64,000 bases of DNA from Pseudomonas sp. Irchel 3A7 (GTDB lineage Bacteria; Pseudomonadota; Gammaproteobacteria; Pseudomonadales; Pseudomonadaceae), in the NCBI RefSeq assembly GCF_900187565.1, contig NZ_FYED01000011.1:186001-250000 (forward strand), given 5' to 3'. The translations under genes were made by a program, and so were the position numbers. Below the pieces are notes generated by a model that was not told the DNA's origin, did not search any database, and was given only the letters and a program-made list of their open reading frames with translations. This document shows positions 25,942 through 34,227 of this stretch, piece by piece; the first letter of the stretch is position 1, and the number at the start of each line of letters is the position of its first letter.

Positions 25942-26457
25942 TTACATCCGACTCTGCCGGCGCCGTTTCCACTGCCGCGCGACCCACCAGCGCCAATACA
26001 TCATCACCAGACAATAGGCCAACGCACCGAGCACCAGTCCTGTCACCACCGAGCCCAGCAGGAACGGCTGCCACAAGGTCGAGAGTTCGCCGCTGATCCA
26101 TTCCCAGGTCAATTCGTCCGGCAGATGGCGGGCGGGAACGTCCATCAGCCAGGCGCCGGTCTGATAGGTGCAAAAGAAAACAGCGGGCATGGTGATCGGA
26201 TTGGTCAGCCAGACCAGGCTGACGGCAATCGGCATGTTGCCGCGCACGACGATGGCGAGGATGGCGGCGAGCAGCATCTGCAGCGGAATCGGCAGGAACG
26301 CCGCGAACAGACCGACGGCCATCGCTCGGGCGACGGAATGGCGGTTGAGGTGCCAGAGGTTCGGGTCATGCAGCAGCGTGCCGAGAAAGCGTAAGGATTT
26401 GTGTTCCCTGATGCTGGTCGGATCTGGCATGTAACGTTTGAATAAGCGCCGGGGCAT
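25942..26457 (-). CDS. DUF2062 membrane protein
   Basis: A 171-residue inner-membrane protein with the DUF2062 pattern: HSVARAMAVGLFAAFLPIP, an internal hydrophobic helix (LLAAILAIVV), NPITMPAVFF and a C-terminal membrane segment followed by a very basic tail (RQWKRRRQSR). ATG 26457 gives MPRRLFKRYMPDP, the usual N-terminus; longer upstream forms are atypical. The function of the family is unknown. It is divergent from comEC. Confidence 0.85.
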   Translation of the reverse strand: MPRRLFKRYMPDPTSIREHKSLRFLGTLLHDPNLWHLNRHSVARAMAVGLFAAFLPIPLQMLLAAILAIVVRGNMPIAVSLVWLTNPITMPAVFFCTYQTGAWLMDVPARHLPDELTWEWISGELSTLWQPFLLGSVVTGLVLGALAYCLVMMYWRWWVARQWKRRRQSRM

Positions 26458-26593
26458 AGGGCTTCTCGGTCGATTAAGGCGGCAAGTATGTCTGGATTCT
26501 ATGAACCGCCCATTCAGACTTTGTGACAATTGATAACGACGGCCGTGCAGTCGAACCGCTATGACTAGAGACGGAACTCTCTAGGACGGGCGT

Positions 26594-28816
26594 ATGCGCA
26601 CAGGGATGGTGGCGTTGGCGCTGGGTTTGCTGGCCCTGCGTTTTTTACCGGCGTTGCCGCCGGTCGGGTTGTGGTTGTTGATGCCGGTGGTGGGTTTGAT
26701 GTTGTTGCCGTTCAGGACGTACCCCGTGGCGTTTTTCCTGTTCGGTTTGAGTTGGGCCTGTGCACAGGCGCAATGGGCGCTGGATGATCGGCTGGCACCG
26801 AAGCTTGATGGCGAAACACGTTGGATCGAAGGGCGGGTAGCGGGACTGCCCCAGCACGGCGAGGGCGTCGTGCGTTTCGAACTGGCCGACGCCCGGTCAC
26901 GGCGCGCAAAAGTGCCACAGCTCATGCGCCTGGCCTGGTATGACGGACCGCCTGTCAACAGCGGCGAGCGCTGGCGGTTGGCGGTCAAGTTGAAGCGTCC
27001 CGCCGGGCTGCTCAATCCCCATGCTTTCGATTACGAGGCCTGGTTGCTGGCGCGTGGTATCGGCGCGACCGGGACGGTCAAAGACGGTGAGCGACTCGCC
27101 GAGGCGCGAGGGGCCTGGCGTGATGGCATTCGTCAGAAATTACAGGCAGTAGATGCTCAAGGGCGAACGGGCGCGCTGGCGGCGCTGGTACTGGGGGATG
27201 GTACCGGGCTCAGTCGCGAAGACTGGCAGGTGTTGCAGGACACCGGCACCGTGCATTTGTTGGTGATTTCCGGGCAACACATCGGGTTGCTGGCGGGCCT
27301 GGTCTATATGCTGATCGCCGGGCTTGCCCGCTATGGGCTGTGGCCAAACCGTCTGCCGTGGCTGCCCTGGGCTTGCGGCCTGGCATTCGCGGCCGCCCTC
27401 GGTTACGGGTTGTTGGCCGGTTTCGAGGTGCCGGTGCGCCGTGCCTGCCTGATGGTCGGCCTGGTGCTGTTATGGCGCCTGCGATTTCGTCATCTCGGCG
27501 CCTGGTGGCCACTATTGCTGGCGCTCAATGGTGTTCTATCACTGGACCCGCTGGCCAGTCTGCAACCGGGGTTCTGGTTGTCGTTCGGGGCGGTGGCGGT
27601 ACTGATTTTCACCTTCGGCGGTCGCCTGGGTCCCTGGCGATGGTGGCAAACCTGGACCCGCGCCCAATGGCTGATCGCCATTGGCCTGGCGCCGTTATTG
27701 CTGGTGTTGGGGTTGCCGATCAGCCTCAGCGGGCCGCTCGTCAATCTGCTGGCCGTGCCCTGGATCAGCGCGCTGGTGCTACCGCCTGCCTTGCTCGGAA
27801 CCCTGCTGCTACCCGTGCCTCATGTGGGGGAGGGCATGCTGTGGCTGGCTGGAGGACTGATCGACTGGCTATTCCAGGGCCTGGCGTTGATGGCCGGGCA
27901 GGTTCCCGCGTGGATACCCGTGGCGGTTCCCTGGTGGGCATGGACCATGGGGGCACTCGGTGCGTTCCTGCTCTTGCTGCCGCGAGGCGTTCCGCTGCGG
28001 CCGTTGGGCTGGCCTTTGCTGCTATTGCTGGTTTTTCCGCCCCAATCCAATCTGCCTGAAGGCATGGCCGAAATCTGGCAGCTGGATGTGGGGCAGGGGT
28101 TGTCCATCCTGGTGCGTACCCGCCATCATGCGCTGCTCTATGACGCCGGGCCGCGTTTGGGTGATAACGACCTGGGCGAGCGCGTCGTTCTGCCGACGCT
28201 GCGCAAATTGGGCGTGGACGGTCTCGACCTGATGCTGATCAGCCACGCCCACGCCGACCATGCCGGTGGCGCGCGTGCTGTCGCCAAGGGACTGCCGGTG
28301 AAGCAGGTGATCAGTGGCGAACCCGAGGCGTTGCCGGCGGAACTGCAAGCCGGGGAATGCGAGAGCGGTCGGCAATGGACCTGGGACGGTGTGAATTTTG
28401 AACTCTGGCGATGGGCGGATGCCCGGGAAAGCAATCCAAAATCCTGCGTGCTGCAGATCGAAGCCAATGGCGAGCGATTGCTGCTGACCGGTGATATCGA
28501 CGCTGCGGCCGAACGCGTCCTGCTCGACAGTCCGCTGGCCGTGACCACCGATTGGTTGCAGTCACCGCACCACGGCAGTCGCAGTTCGTCATCGATGGCC
28601 CTGCTCGCCGTGTTGCAACCCAAGGCGGCACTGATATCCCGCGGCCAGGGAAACTCCTTCGGTCATCCCCATCCCACCGTCATTGCGCGTTATCGAGCCC
28701 GCGACATGACGATCCATGACAGCGCCGAGCAGGGTGCCATCCGTCTGGCACTGGGGCACTTCAAACCGCCGTGGTCGATGCGCCAGGAACCGCGTTTCTG
28801 GCGCTCTGCGCAGTGA
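26594..28816 (+). CDS. comEC: ComEC/Rec2 DNA-internalisation protein
   Basis: The 740-residue polytopic membrane protein forms the inner-membrane channel for single-stranded DNA uptake in natural competence. It has an N-terminal DUF4131 region, the Competence domain (GDGTGLSREDWQVLQDTGTVHLLVISGQHIGLLAGL region) with multiple TM helices, and a C-terminal metallo-beta-lactamase domain with SHAHADHAGG, LLTGDID and SPHHGSRSSS. ATG 26594 gives MRTGMVALALGLL. The gene is intact with no frameshift and leads into exbB, matching the PA2984-PA2983 order. Confidence 0.93.
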   Translation: MRTGMVALALGLLALRFLPALPPVGLWLLMPVVGLMLLPFRTYPVAFFLFGLSWACAQAQWALDDRLAPKLDGETRWIEGRVAGLPQHGEGVVRFELADARSRRAKVPQLMRLAWYDGPPVNSGERWRLAVKLKRPAGLLNPHAFDYEAWLLARGIGATGTVKDGERLAEARGAWRDGIRQKLQAVDAQGRTGALAALVLGDGTGLSREDWQVLQDTGTVHLLVISGQHIGLLAGLVYMLIAGLARYGLWPNRLPWLPWACGLAFAAALGYGLLAGFEVPVRRACLMVGLVLLWRLRFRHLGAWWPLLLALNGVLSLDPLASLQPGFWLSFGAVAVLIFTFGGRLGPWRWWQTWTRAQWLIAIGLAPLLLVLGLPISLSGPLVNLLAVPWISALVLPPALLGTLLLPVPHVGEGMLWLAGGLIDWLFQGLALMAGQVPAWIPVAVPWWAWTMGALGAFLLLLPRGVPLRPLGWPLLLLLVFPPQSNLPEGMAEIWQLDVGQGLSILVRTRHHALLYDAGPRLGDNDLGERVVLPTLRKLGVDGLDLMLISHAHADHAGGARAVAKGLPVKQVISGEPEALPAELQAGECESGRQWTWDGVNFELWRWADARESNPKSCVLQIEANGERLLLTGDIDAAAERVLLDSPLAVTTDWLQSPHHGSRSSSSMALLAVLQPKAALISRGQGNSFGHPHPTVIARYRARDMTIHDSAEQGAIRLALGHFKPPWSMRQEPRFWRSAQ

Positions 28817-28914
28817 CCGCGGATCATGAAAGCCCGACCGGATGCGACATCACGGTCTTCGGTGCGTCCAGCCCCTATGTTAGAGTGGCGCACTTTTTCG
28901 AGGGGACTGACACT

Positions 28915-29550
28915 GTGTGGGAATTGGTCAAATCCGGCGGCTGGATGATGCTGCCGATCATCCTGAGTTCCATCGCGGCCATGGCGATCGTTGCCGAGCG
29001 TCTCTGGACCCTGCGTGCCAGCCGCGTGACCCCCGAGCACTTGCTTGGGCAGGTCTGGGTCTGGATCAAGGACAAGCAACTCAATAAAGAGAAGCTCAAG
29101 GAATTGCGCGCCAACTCACCGCTGGGCGAGATCCTGGCGGCGGGCCTGGCCAACTCCAGGCATGGTCGCGAGATCATGAAGGAGTGCATCGAAGAGGCTG
29201 CCGCACGGGTCATCCACGAACTGGAACGCTACATCAATGCCCTGGGCACCATTGCCGCCATGGCGCCGCTGCTGGGCTTGCTGGGTACGGTGCTGGGCAT
29301 GATCGACATTTTCAGCGCGTTCATGGGCACGGGCATGACCACCAATGCCTCCGTACTGGCCGGGGGTATCTCCAAGGCGCTGATCACCACGGCCGCGGGC
29401 CTGATGGTCGGTATCCCTTCGGTGTTCTTCCACCGTTTCCTGCAACGCCGGATCGATGAACTGGTCGTGGGCATGGAGCAGGAAGCGATCAAGTTGGTCG
29501 AAGTCGTTCAGGGCGACCGAGATGTGGATCTCGCTGGGGGCAAAGCGTGA
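28915..29550 (+). CDS. ExbB/TolQ-type proton channel subunit
   Basis: A 211-residue MotA/TolQ/ExbB-family protein with three TM helices; ExbB-ExbD units use the proton gradient to energise outer-membrane processes. The core TIAAMAPLLGLLGTVLGMI and ITTAAGLMVGIPSVFFHRF is conserved. GTG 28915 preceded by AGGGG is the start; upstream in-frame codons overlap comEC. It overlaps exbD by 4 bp and corresponds to PA2983. Its place before lpxK is conserved in pseudomonads and hints at a role linked to envelope assembly, which is not proven. Confidence 0.9.
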   Translation: MWELVKSGGWMMLPIILSSIAAMAIVAERLWTLRASRVTPEHLLGQVWVWIKDKQLNKEKLKELRANSPLGEILAAGLANSRHGREIMKECIEEAAARVIHELERYINALGTIAAMAPLLGLLGTVLGMIDIFSAFMGTGMTTNASVLAGGISKALITTAAGLMVGIPSVFFHRFLQRRIDELVVGMEQEAIKLVEVVQGDRDVDLAGGKA

Positions 29551-29975
29551 AATTCCGCCGCAAGCAACGGGAGAACGTGGACATCAACCTCGCGTCGCTG
29601 ATCGACGTGGTGTTTATCCTGCTGCTGTTTTTCGTGGTGACCACGACATTTACCCGTGAAACCCAGTTGCGCGTTGATTTGCCGGAAGCGGTCAGCGGAT
29701 CGCCGGCTGAAGACCAGACCAAACAACTGGACATCGCCATCAGTGCCGACGGTGTGTTCTCGGTGAACAACCAGATCTTGCCGAAAAGCGATCTGGCCAG
29801 CTTGATGGAAGCCCTGCAGAAAGAATCCAACGGCGATACCAATCGGCCGCTGTCCATCAGCGCCGATGGCAAATCCCAGCATCAGTCTGTGATCATCGCC
29901 ATGGATGCCGCCGGCAAGCTTGGCTTCAACCACTTGCGCATGACCACAGTCGAGGCGGCGCCGTCCGCGCCCTGA
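29547..29975 (+). CDS. ExbD/TolR-type biopolymer transport protein
   Basis: A 142-residue partner of the ExbB-like protein: short cytoplasmic N-terminus, one TM helix (LIDVVFILLLFFVVTTTF) carrying the essential Asp in IDV, and a periplasmic domain. It overlaps exbB at its start and lpxK by one base at its stop. It corresponds to PA2982. Confidence 0.9.
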   Translation: MKFRRKQRENVDINLASLIDVVFILLLFFVVTTTFTRETQLRVDLPEAVSGSPAEDQTKQLDIAISADGVFSVNNQILPKSDLASLMEALQKESNGDTNRPLSISADGKSQHQSVIIAMDAAGKLGFNHLRMTTVEAAPSAP

Positions 29976-30985
29976 TGGCCATGTCCGATCGTCTGCTCAC
30001 CGCCTGGTATCGAGGTCATCCGGCCTTAAAGTTGTTACAGCCACTGGAGTGGCTCTACCGGCGCGTGGTCAACAACAAGCGCAAGCGTTTCCTGGCGGGT
30101 GAGGGAGAAATCTATCAGCCGCCTGTGCCGTTGATCGTTGTCGGCAACATCACTGTCGGCGGCACCGGCAAGACGCCGCTGATTTTGTGGATGATCCAGC
30201 ATTGCCAGCGCAGCGGCTTGCGGGTCGGCGTCGTCAGTCGCGGTTACGGCGCCAAACCCCCGCACTTGCCGTGGCGGGTCGAGGCAGATCAAAGCGCAGG
30301 AATGTCCGGCGACGAACCGCTGTTGATCGTTCAGCGCACGGGTGTGCCCTTGATGATCGACCCGGACCGCAGCCGCGCCGTCAAAGCCTTGCTGGCCAGC
30401 GAGCCACTGGACCTTATCCTCTCTGATGACGGCATGCAGCATTACCGCCTGGCTCGCGATCTGGAACTGGTGTTGATCGACGCCGCCCGTGGTCTGGGCA
30501 ACCAGCGTTGCTTGCCGGCCGGGCCATTGCGCGAACCGGCCGAACGTCTGCAAAGCGTCGACGCGGTGCTCTACAACGGTGCTACAGATGACCGCGAGGG
30601 CGGCTATGCCTTCCAGTTACAACCGACCTTACTGATCAATCTGCGCAGCGGCGAACGGCGTCCTCTCGACCACTTTGCCCCAGGCCAGGCGCTGCACGCC
30701 GTGGCGGGGATTGGCAACCCGCAGCGTTTCTTCAAGACCCTCGAAACGCTACACTGGCAGCCAGTCCCGCATGCATTCGCCGACCACGCCGAATACAGCG
30801 TGCAGGCCTTGAATTTCACCCCGTCATTGCCGTTGGTGATGACCGAAAAGGACGCGGTGAAGTGCCGTGCCTTCGCCGCCGCCGACTGGTGGTACCTGGC
30901 GGTCGATGCTGTGCCGTCGCCGGCTTTCGTGGCCTGGTTCGATACACAGTTGATGCGCCTGTTGCCGGCTCGTCTGTTGCCTTAA
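29975..30985 (+). CDS. lpxK: Tetraacyldisaccharide 4'-kinase
   Basis: LpxK phosphorylates the 4' position of the lipid A disaccharide at the inner membrane. The 336-residue protein has an N-terminal hydrophobic region, the P-loop GNITVGGTGKTP (57-68) and the DDGMQHY motif with catalytic Asp. ATG 29975 overlaps the exbD TGA by one base. Usual family length. Confidence 0.95.
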   Translation: MAMSDRLLTAWYRGHPALKLLQPLEWLYRRVVNNKRKRFLAGEGEIYQPPVPLIVVGNITVGGTGKTPLILWMIQHCQRSGLRVGVVSRGYGAKPPHLPWRVEADQSAGMSGDEPLLIVQRTGVPLMIDPDRSRAVKALLASEPLDLILSDDGMQHYRLARDLELVLIDAARGLGNQRCLPAGPLREPAERLQSVDAVLYNGATDDREGGYAFQLQPTLLINLRSGERRPLDHFAPGQALHAVAGIGNPQRFFKTLETLHWQPVPHAFADHAEYSVQALNFTPSLPLVMTEKDAVKCRAFAAADWWYLAVDAVPSPAFVAWFDTQLMRLLPARLLP

Positions 30986-31010
30986 AACCGTATTTATCCA
31001 GGGAATGTTC

Positions 31011-31196
31011 ATGGACACCAAATTGCTCGACATCCTCGCTTGCCCGGTCTGCAAAGGACCGCTCAAGCTCAGCGCCGACAAGACCGAACTGATCAGCAAG
31101 GGCGCAGGTCTCGCGTACCCGATTCGCGACGGTATCCCGGTGATGCTCGAATCCGAAGCCCGCACCTTGACCACCGACGAGCGTCTGGATAAATGA
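31011..31196 (+). CDS. Trm112/YcaR-family small protein
   Basis: A 61-residue Trm112-like protein (MDTKLLDILACPVCKGPLKL) with a single Cys-x-x-Cys pair. Family members act as methyltransferase partners in other organisms; the bacterial role is not settled. ATG 31011 is preferred over 31005 because the ribosome-binding site AGGGA is then at normal distance. It lies in the conserved slot between lpxK and kdsB and overlaps kdsB by 4 bp. Confidence 0.88.
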   Translation: MDTKLLDILACPVCKGPLKLSADKTELISKGAGLAYPIRDGIPVMLESEARTLTTDERLDK

Positions 31197-31957
31197 CCAC
31201 AGCCTTTACCGTTGTCATTCCGTCGCGTTACGCCTCCACCCGCTTGCCGGGCAAGCCGCTGCTGTTGATCGCCGGCAAACCGATGATCCAGCACGTCTGG
31301 GAACAGGCGAGCAAAAGCAGCGCCCAGCGCGTGGTGGTGGCGACTGACGATGCACGCATCCGCGCGGCCTGCATCGAGTTTGGAGCCGAAGTGGTGATGA
31401 CCCGCGAGGATCACAATTCCGGCACCGATCGCCTGGCGGAAGTCGCGACGAAACTGGGCCTGGCGCCAGACGCCATCGTGGTTAATGTCCAGGGTGACGA
31501 ACCGTTGATCCCGCCGAGCGTGATCGATCAGGTCGCCGCCAACCTGGCGGCCTACACTGAAGCGCGCATGGCCACCCTGGGCGAGCCGATCGAAGACGTT
31601 GAAACCCTGTTCAATCCCAATGTGGTCAAGGTCGTCAGCGACATCAATGGCCTGGCACTGACCTTCAGCCGCGCCACGTTGCCATGGGCGCGGGATGCCT
31701 TTGCCCAGAGCCGTGAACAGTTGCCGCAGGGCGTGCCTTACCGTCGCCACATCGGCATCTATGCCTATCGCGCCGGTTTCCTGCATGACTTCGTCAGCTG
31801 GGGACCGTGCTGGCTGGAAAACACCGAATGCCTGGAACAATTGCGGGCACTCTGGCATGGCGTACGGATTCACGTCGCCGACGCACTCATCGCGCCGCCG
31901 GCCGGTGTCGACACCGTTGAAGACCTTGAGCGCGTACGTCGCCTGCTGGAGGCCTGA
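31193..31957 (+). CDS. kdsB: CMP-KDO synthetase (3-deoxy-manno-octulosonate cytidylyltransferase)
   Basis: KdsB activates KDO with CTP for transfer to lipid A. The 254-residue protein shows the nucleotidyltransferase signature IPSRYASTRLPGKPL and NVQGDEPLIP. It starts in an ATGA overlap with the Trm112-like gene, and its stop shares one base with the next ATG. Confidence 0.95.
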   Translation: MTTAFTVVIPSRYASTRLPGKPLLLIAGKPMIQHVWEQASKSSAQRVVVATDDARIRAACIEFGAEVVMTREDHNSGTDRLAEVATKLGLAPDAIVVNVQGDEPLIPPSVIDQVAANLAAYTEARMATLGEPIEDVETLFNPNVVKVVSDINGLALTFSRATLPWARDAFAQSREQLPQGVPYRRHIGIYAYRAGFLHDFVSWGPCWLENTECLEQLRALWHGVRIHVADALIAPPAGVDTVEDLERVRRLLEA

Positions 31958-32421
31958 TGCGGGTTCTGTTTGTCTGCCTGGGCAACATCTGCCGCTCACC
32001 CACCGCCGAAGGTGTGTTGCGCCACAAACTGCATGAGGCGGGGCTGGCCGATCAAGTCGAAGTCGCCTCCGCCGGCACCGGTGACTGGCACGTCGGCAAG
32101 GCGCCGGACAGGCGCAGCCAGGCCGCGGCCAAGCTGCGTGGCTATGACTTGTCGGCCCAGCGCGCCCAGCAAGTCACTCGCGCCGATTTCGCTGCGTACG
32201 ACCTGATCCTGGCGATGGACAACAGCAACCTGCGCAACCTGAAGGCCTTGCAGCCGGCCAAGGGCAAGGCCGAGCTGGACCTGTTCCTGCGCCGCTATGA
32301 ATCTGAAGTCGATGAAGTCCCTGACCCGTATTACGACGGCGACCAGGGTTTCGAGCAGGTGCTGGACTTGATCGAGCGTGCCAGCGATCGGCTGGTGATC
32401 GAACTGAAGGGACGGTTATGA
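31957..32421 (+). CDS. Low-molecular-weight protein tyrosine phosphatase
   Basis: A 154-residue LMW-PTP with the P-loop CLGNICRS (Cys7 nucleophile, Arg13) and the general acid DPYYDG near the C-terminus. Such enzymes often act on tyrosine kinases controlling polysaccharide export. No Wzc-like kinase is in this window. It is tightly embedded in the kdsB-ptp-murB operon (1-bp and 4-bp overlaps). Confidence 0.92.
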   Translation: MRVLFVCLGNICRSPTAEGVLRHKLHEAGLADQVEVASAGTGDWHVGKAPDRRSQAAAKLRGYDLSAQRAQQVTRADFAAYDLILAMDNSNLRNLKALQPAKGKAELDLFLRRYESEVDEVPDPYYDGDQGFEQVLDLIERASDRLVIELKGRL

Positions 32422-33437
32422 GTTTGCAGGTGCAATCGCAGGTTTCGCTCAAACCGTACAACAGTTTTGGCGTGGACGTTCAGGCCCGCCTGTTTGCCGA
32501 GGCCCATAGCGACGCCGACGTGCGGGAAGCCCTGGCCTACGCACAGGCGCATGAGGTGCCGCTGCTGGTGATTGGCGGTGGTAGCAATTTGCTGCTGACG
32601 GCCGATATCCCGTCGCTGGTGCTGCGCATGGCCACACGCGGGATTCGCGTACTGAGCGACGACGGCAGCAAAGTGGTGATTGAAGCCGAGGCGGGCGAAC
32701 CCTGGCACCCGTTTGTGCAACACACGCTGGTGCATGGACTGTCGGGACTGGAAAACCTCAGCCTGATTCCCGGCACCGTAGGTGCAGCCCCGATGCAGAA
32801 CATTGGCGCCTATGGGGTAGAGATCAAGGATGTTTTCGCCGGCCTGACCGCCCTCGATCGCCAGAACGGTGAGTTGCGTGACTTCACCCTGGAAGAATGC
32901 AACTTCGCCTACCGTGACAGCCTGTTCAAACAGGAACCGGGGCGCTGGTTGATCCTGCGCGTGCGTTTCGCCCTTGATCGCACCGCACACCTGCATCTGG
33001 AATACGGCCCGGTGCGTCAACGCCTGACCGACCAAGGTATCGAACACCCGACCCCCACCGATGTCAGCCAGGCCATTTGCAGCATTCGCAACGAAAAGCT
33101 CCCGGACCCTGCGGTGCTCGGCAACGCCGGCAGTTTCTTCAAGAACCCCTTGGTGTCGGCGGCGCTGGTAGCCCGGCTCAAAGGCGAATACCCGGATCTG
33201 GTGGCTTACGCGCAACCGGACGGGCAGATGAAGCTGGCCGCCGGCTGGCTGATCGAGCGGGCAGGCTGGAAAGGTTTCCGCGAAGCCGATGCGGGTGTGC
33301 ACAAATTGCAGGCGCTGGTGCTGGTCAATTACGGCAGCGCGACGGGGTTGCAATTACTCGACCTGGCGCAGCGTATCCAGAAAGACATTTCTGAACGTTT
33401 CCATGTCGAGCTGGAAATGGAGCCGAACCGGTATTAG
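32418..33437 (+). CDS. murB: UDP-N-acetylenolpyruvoylglucosamine reductase
   Basis: MurB reduces UDP-GlcNAc-enolpyruvate to UDP-MurNAc, an FAD/NADPH step of peptidoglycan synthesis. The 339-residue protein is of the E. coli type I length, with NSFGVDVQAR, the FAD motif GGGSNLLL, IPGTVGAAPMQNIGAYG and the catalytic-Ser motif GNAGSFFKNP. It is last of the comEC-to-murB block. Confidence 0.95.
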   Translation: MSLQVQSQVSLKPYNSFGVDVQARLFAEAHSDADVREALAYAQAHEVPLLVIGGGSNLLLTADIPSLVLRMATRGIRVLSDDGSKVVIEAEAGEPWHPFVQHTLVHGLSGLENLSLIPGTVGAAPMQNIGAYGVEIKDVFAGLTALDRQNGELRDFTLEECNFAYRDSLFKQEPGRWLILRVRFALDRTAHLHLEYGPVRQRLTDQGIEHPTPTDVSQAICSIRNEKLPDPAVLGNAGSFFKNPLVSAALVARLKGEYPDLVAYAQPDGQMKLAAGWLIERAGWKGFREADAGVHKLQALVLVNYGSATGLQLLDLAQRIQKDISERFHVELEMEPNRY

Positions 33438-33451
33438 AGGAGCAGTGGCAA

Positions 33452-33543
33452 CCTTCAAGCTTCAAGCGGCAAGCTACAATCTCTAGATATCGAGCTTTGC
33501 TGCATTGCTTCTACTTGAAGCTTGCAGCTTAAAGCTTGCAGCT
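33452..33543. repeat. Inverted repeat of the AAGCTTCAAGC type
   Basis: CTTCAAGCTTCAAGCGGCAA and CTTGAAGCTTGCAGCTTAAA-type arms, related to the 1557-1627 element, lie right after murB. The rest of the 319-bp murB to 33757 gap holds a terminator and the promoter region of the next operon. Confidence 0.6.
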
Positions 33544-33572
33544 AAAAAGCCCTGTCTCAGCAGGGCTTTTTT
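33544..33572 (+). terminator. Rho-independent terminator after murB
   Basis: Stem AAAAAGCCCTG/CAGGGCTTTTTT with a 6-base loop ends in a U-run. Confidence 0.9.
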
Positions 33573-33756
33573 GTTAATGCTGCGTTAACTTAGCGAGCTA
33601 ACGATGCAATGCATTTGTTCCACCAAAGGCCCGGTGCAGACGTCCCCGTCGGCATAAGAGAGCCCCTTTAGCCTGAGTCGATCTGCGTGATGCCAACCGC
33701 CGATTTCCGGCGGCAGATTGCTCGACCCCATAACCCAATACTATGCGGGCGTGCCC

Positions 33757-34227
33757 ATGATTACCCTGAAGCTCAATGGTCAAGACCATCAACTCGACGT
33801 CACCGAGGACATGCCGCTGCTCTGGGCAATCCGTGACGTGGCCGGTTACAACGGCACCAAGTTCGGCTGCGGCATGGGCCTGTGCGGTGCCTGTACCATT
33901 CATATCGAAGGCGCTCCGGCGCGTAGCTGCATCACGCCGATCGGTTCGGTTGTCGGGCAGAACATCACCACCATCGATAATCTGCACGCCGACCCGGTGG
34001 GCAAAGTCGTGCAGCAAGCCTGGCTTGATACCGCCGTGGCCCAGTGCGGTTACTGCCAGGGTGGGCAAATCATGTCCGCCACCGCGCTGCTCAAGACGAA
34101 TCCGAACCCGAGTGATGAACAGATCGAAGAGGCGATGGTCGGCAACATCTGCCGGTGCGGCACTTACAACCGTATCAAGACCGCCATCCGCCAGGCATCT
34201 ACTCACCTGAAGGAGGCCAAGGCATGA
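33757..34227 (+). CDS. Molybdenum hydroxylase small subunit, 2x[2Fe-2S] (isoquinoline 1-oxidoreductase alpha-like)
   Basis: A 156-residue electron-transfer subunit of the xanthine oxidase family. The plant-type cluster uses C38, C43, C46 and C58 (FGCGMGLCGAC); the second uses C97, C100, C132 and C134 (CGYC, GNICRCGTY). ATG 33757 gives MITLKLNGQ. It overlaps the large-subunit gene by 4 bp. It belongs to the IorA/aldehyde dehydrogenase iron-sulfur subunit group; the substrate may be an aldehyde or N-heterocycle and is not determined. Confidence 0.92.
   Translation: MITLKLNGQDHQLDVTEDMPLLWAIRDVAGYNGTKFGCGMGLCGACTIHIEGAPARSCITPIGSVVGQNITTIDNLHADPVGKVVQQAWLDTAVAQCGYCQGGQIMSATALLKTNPNPSDEQIEEAMVGNICRCGTYNRIKTAIRQASTHLKEAKA

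Noticed and set aside
26594..28816. comEC considered as a decayed competence gene
   Set aside because: The frame is intact from start to stop and the metallo-beta-lactamase motifs are complete.
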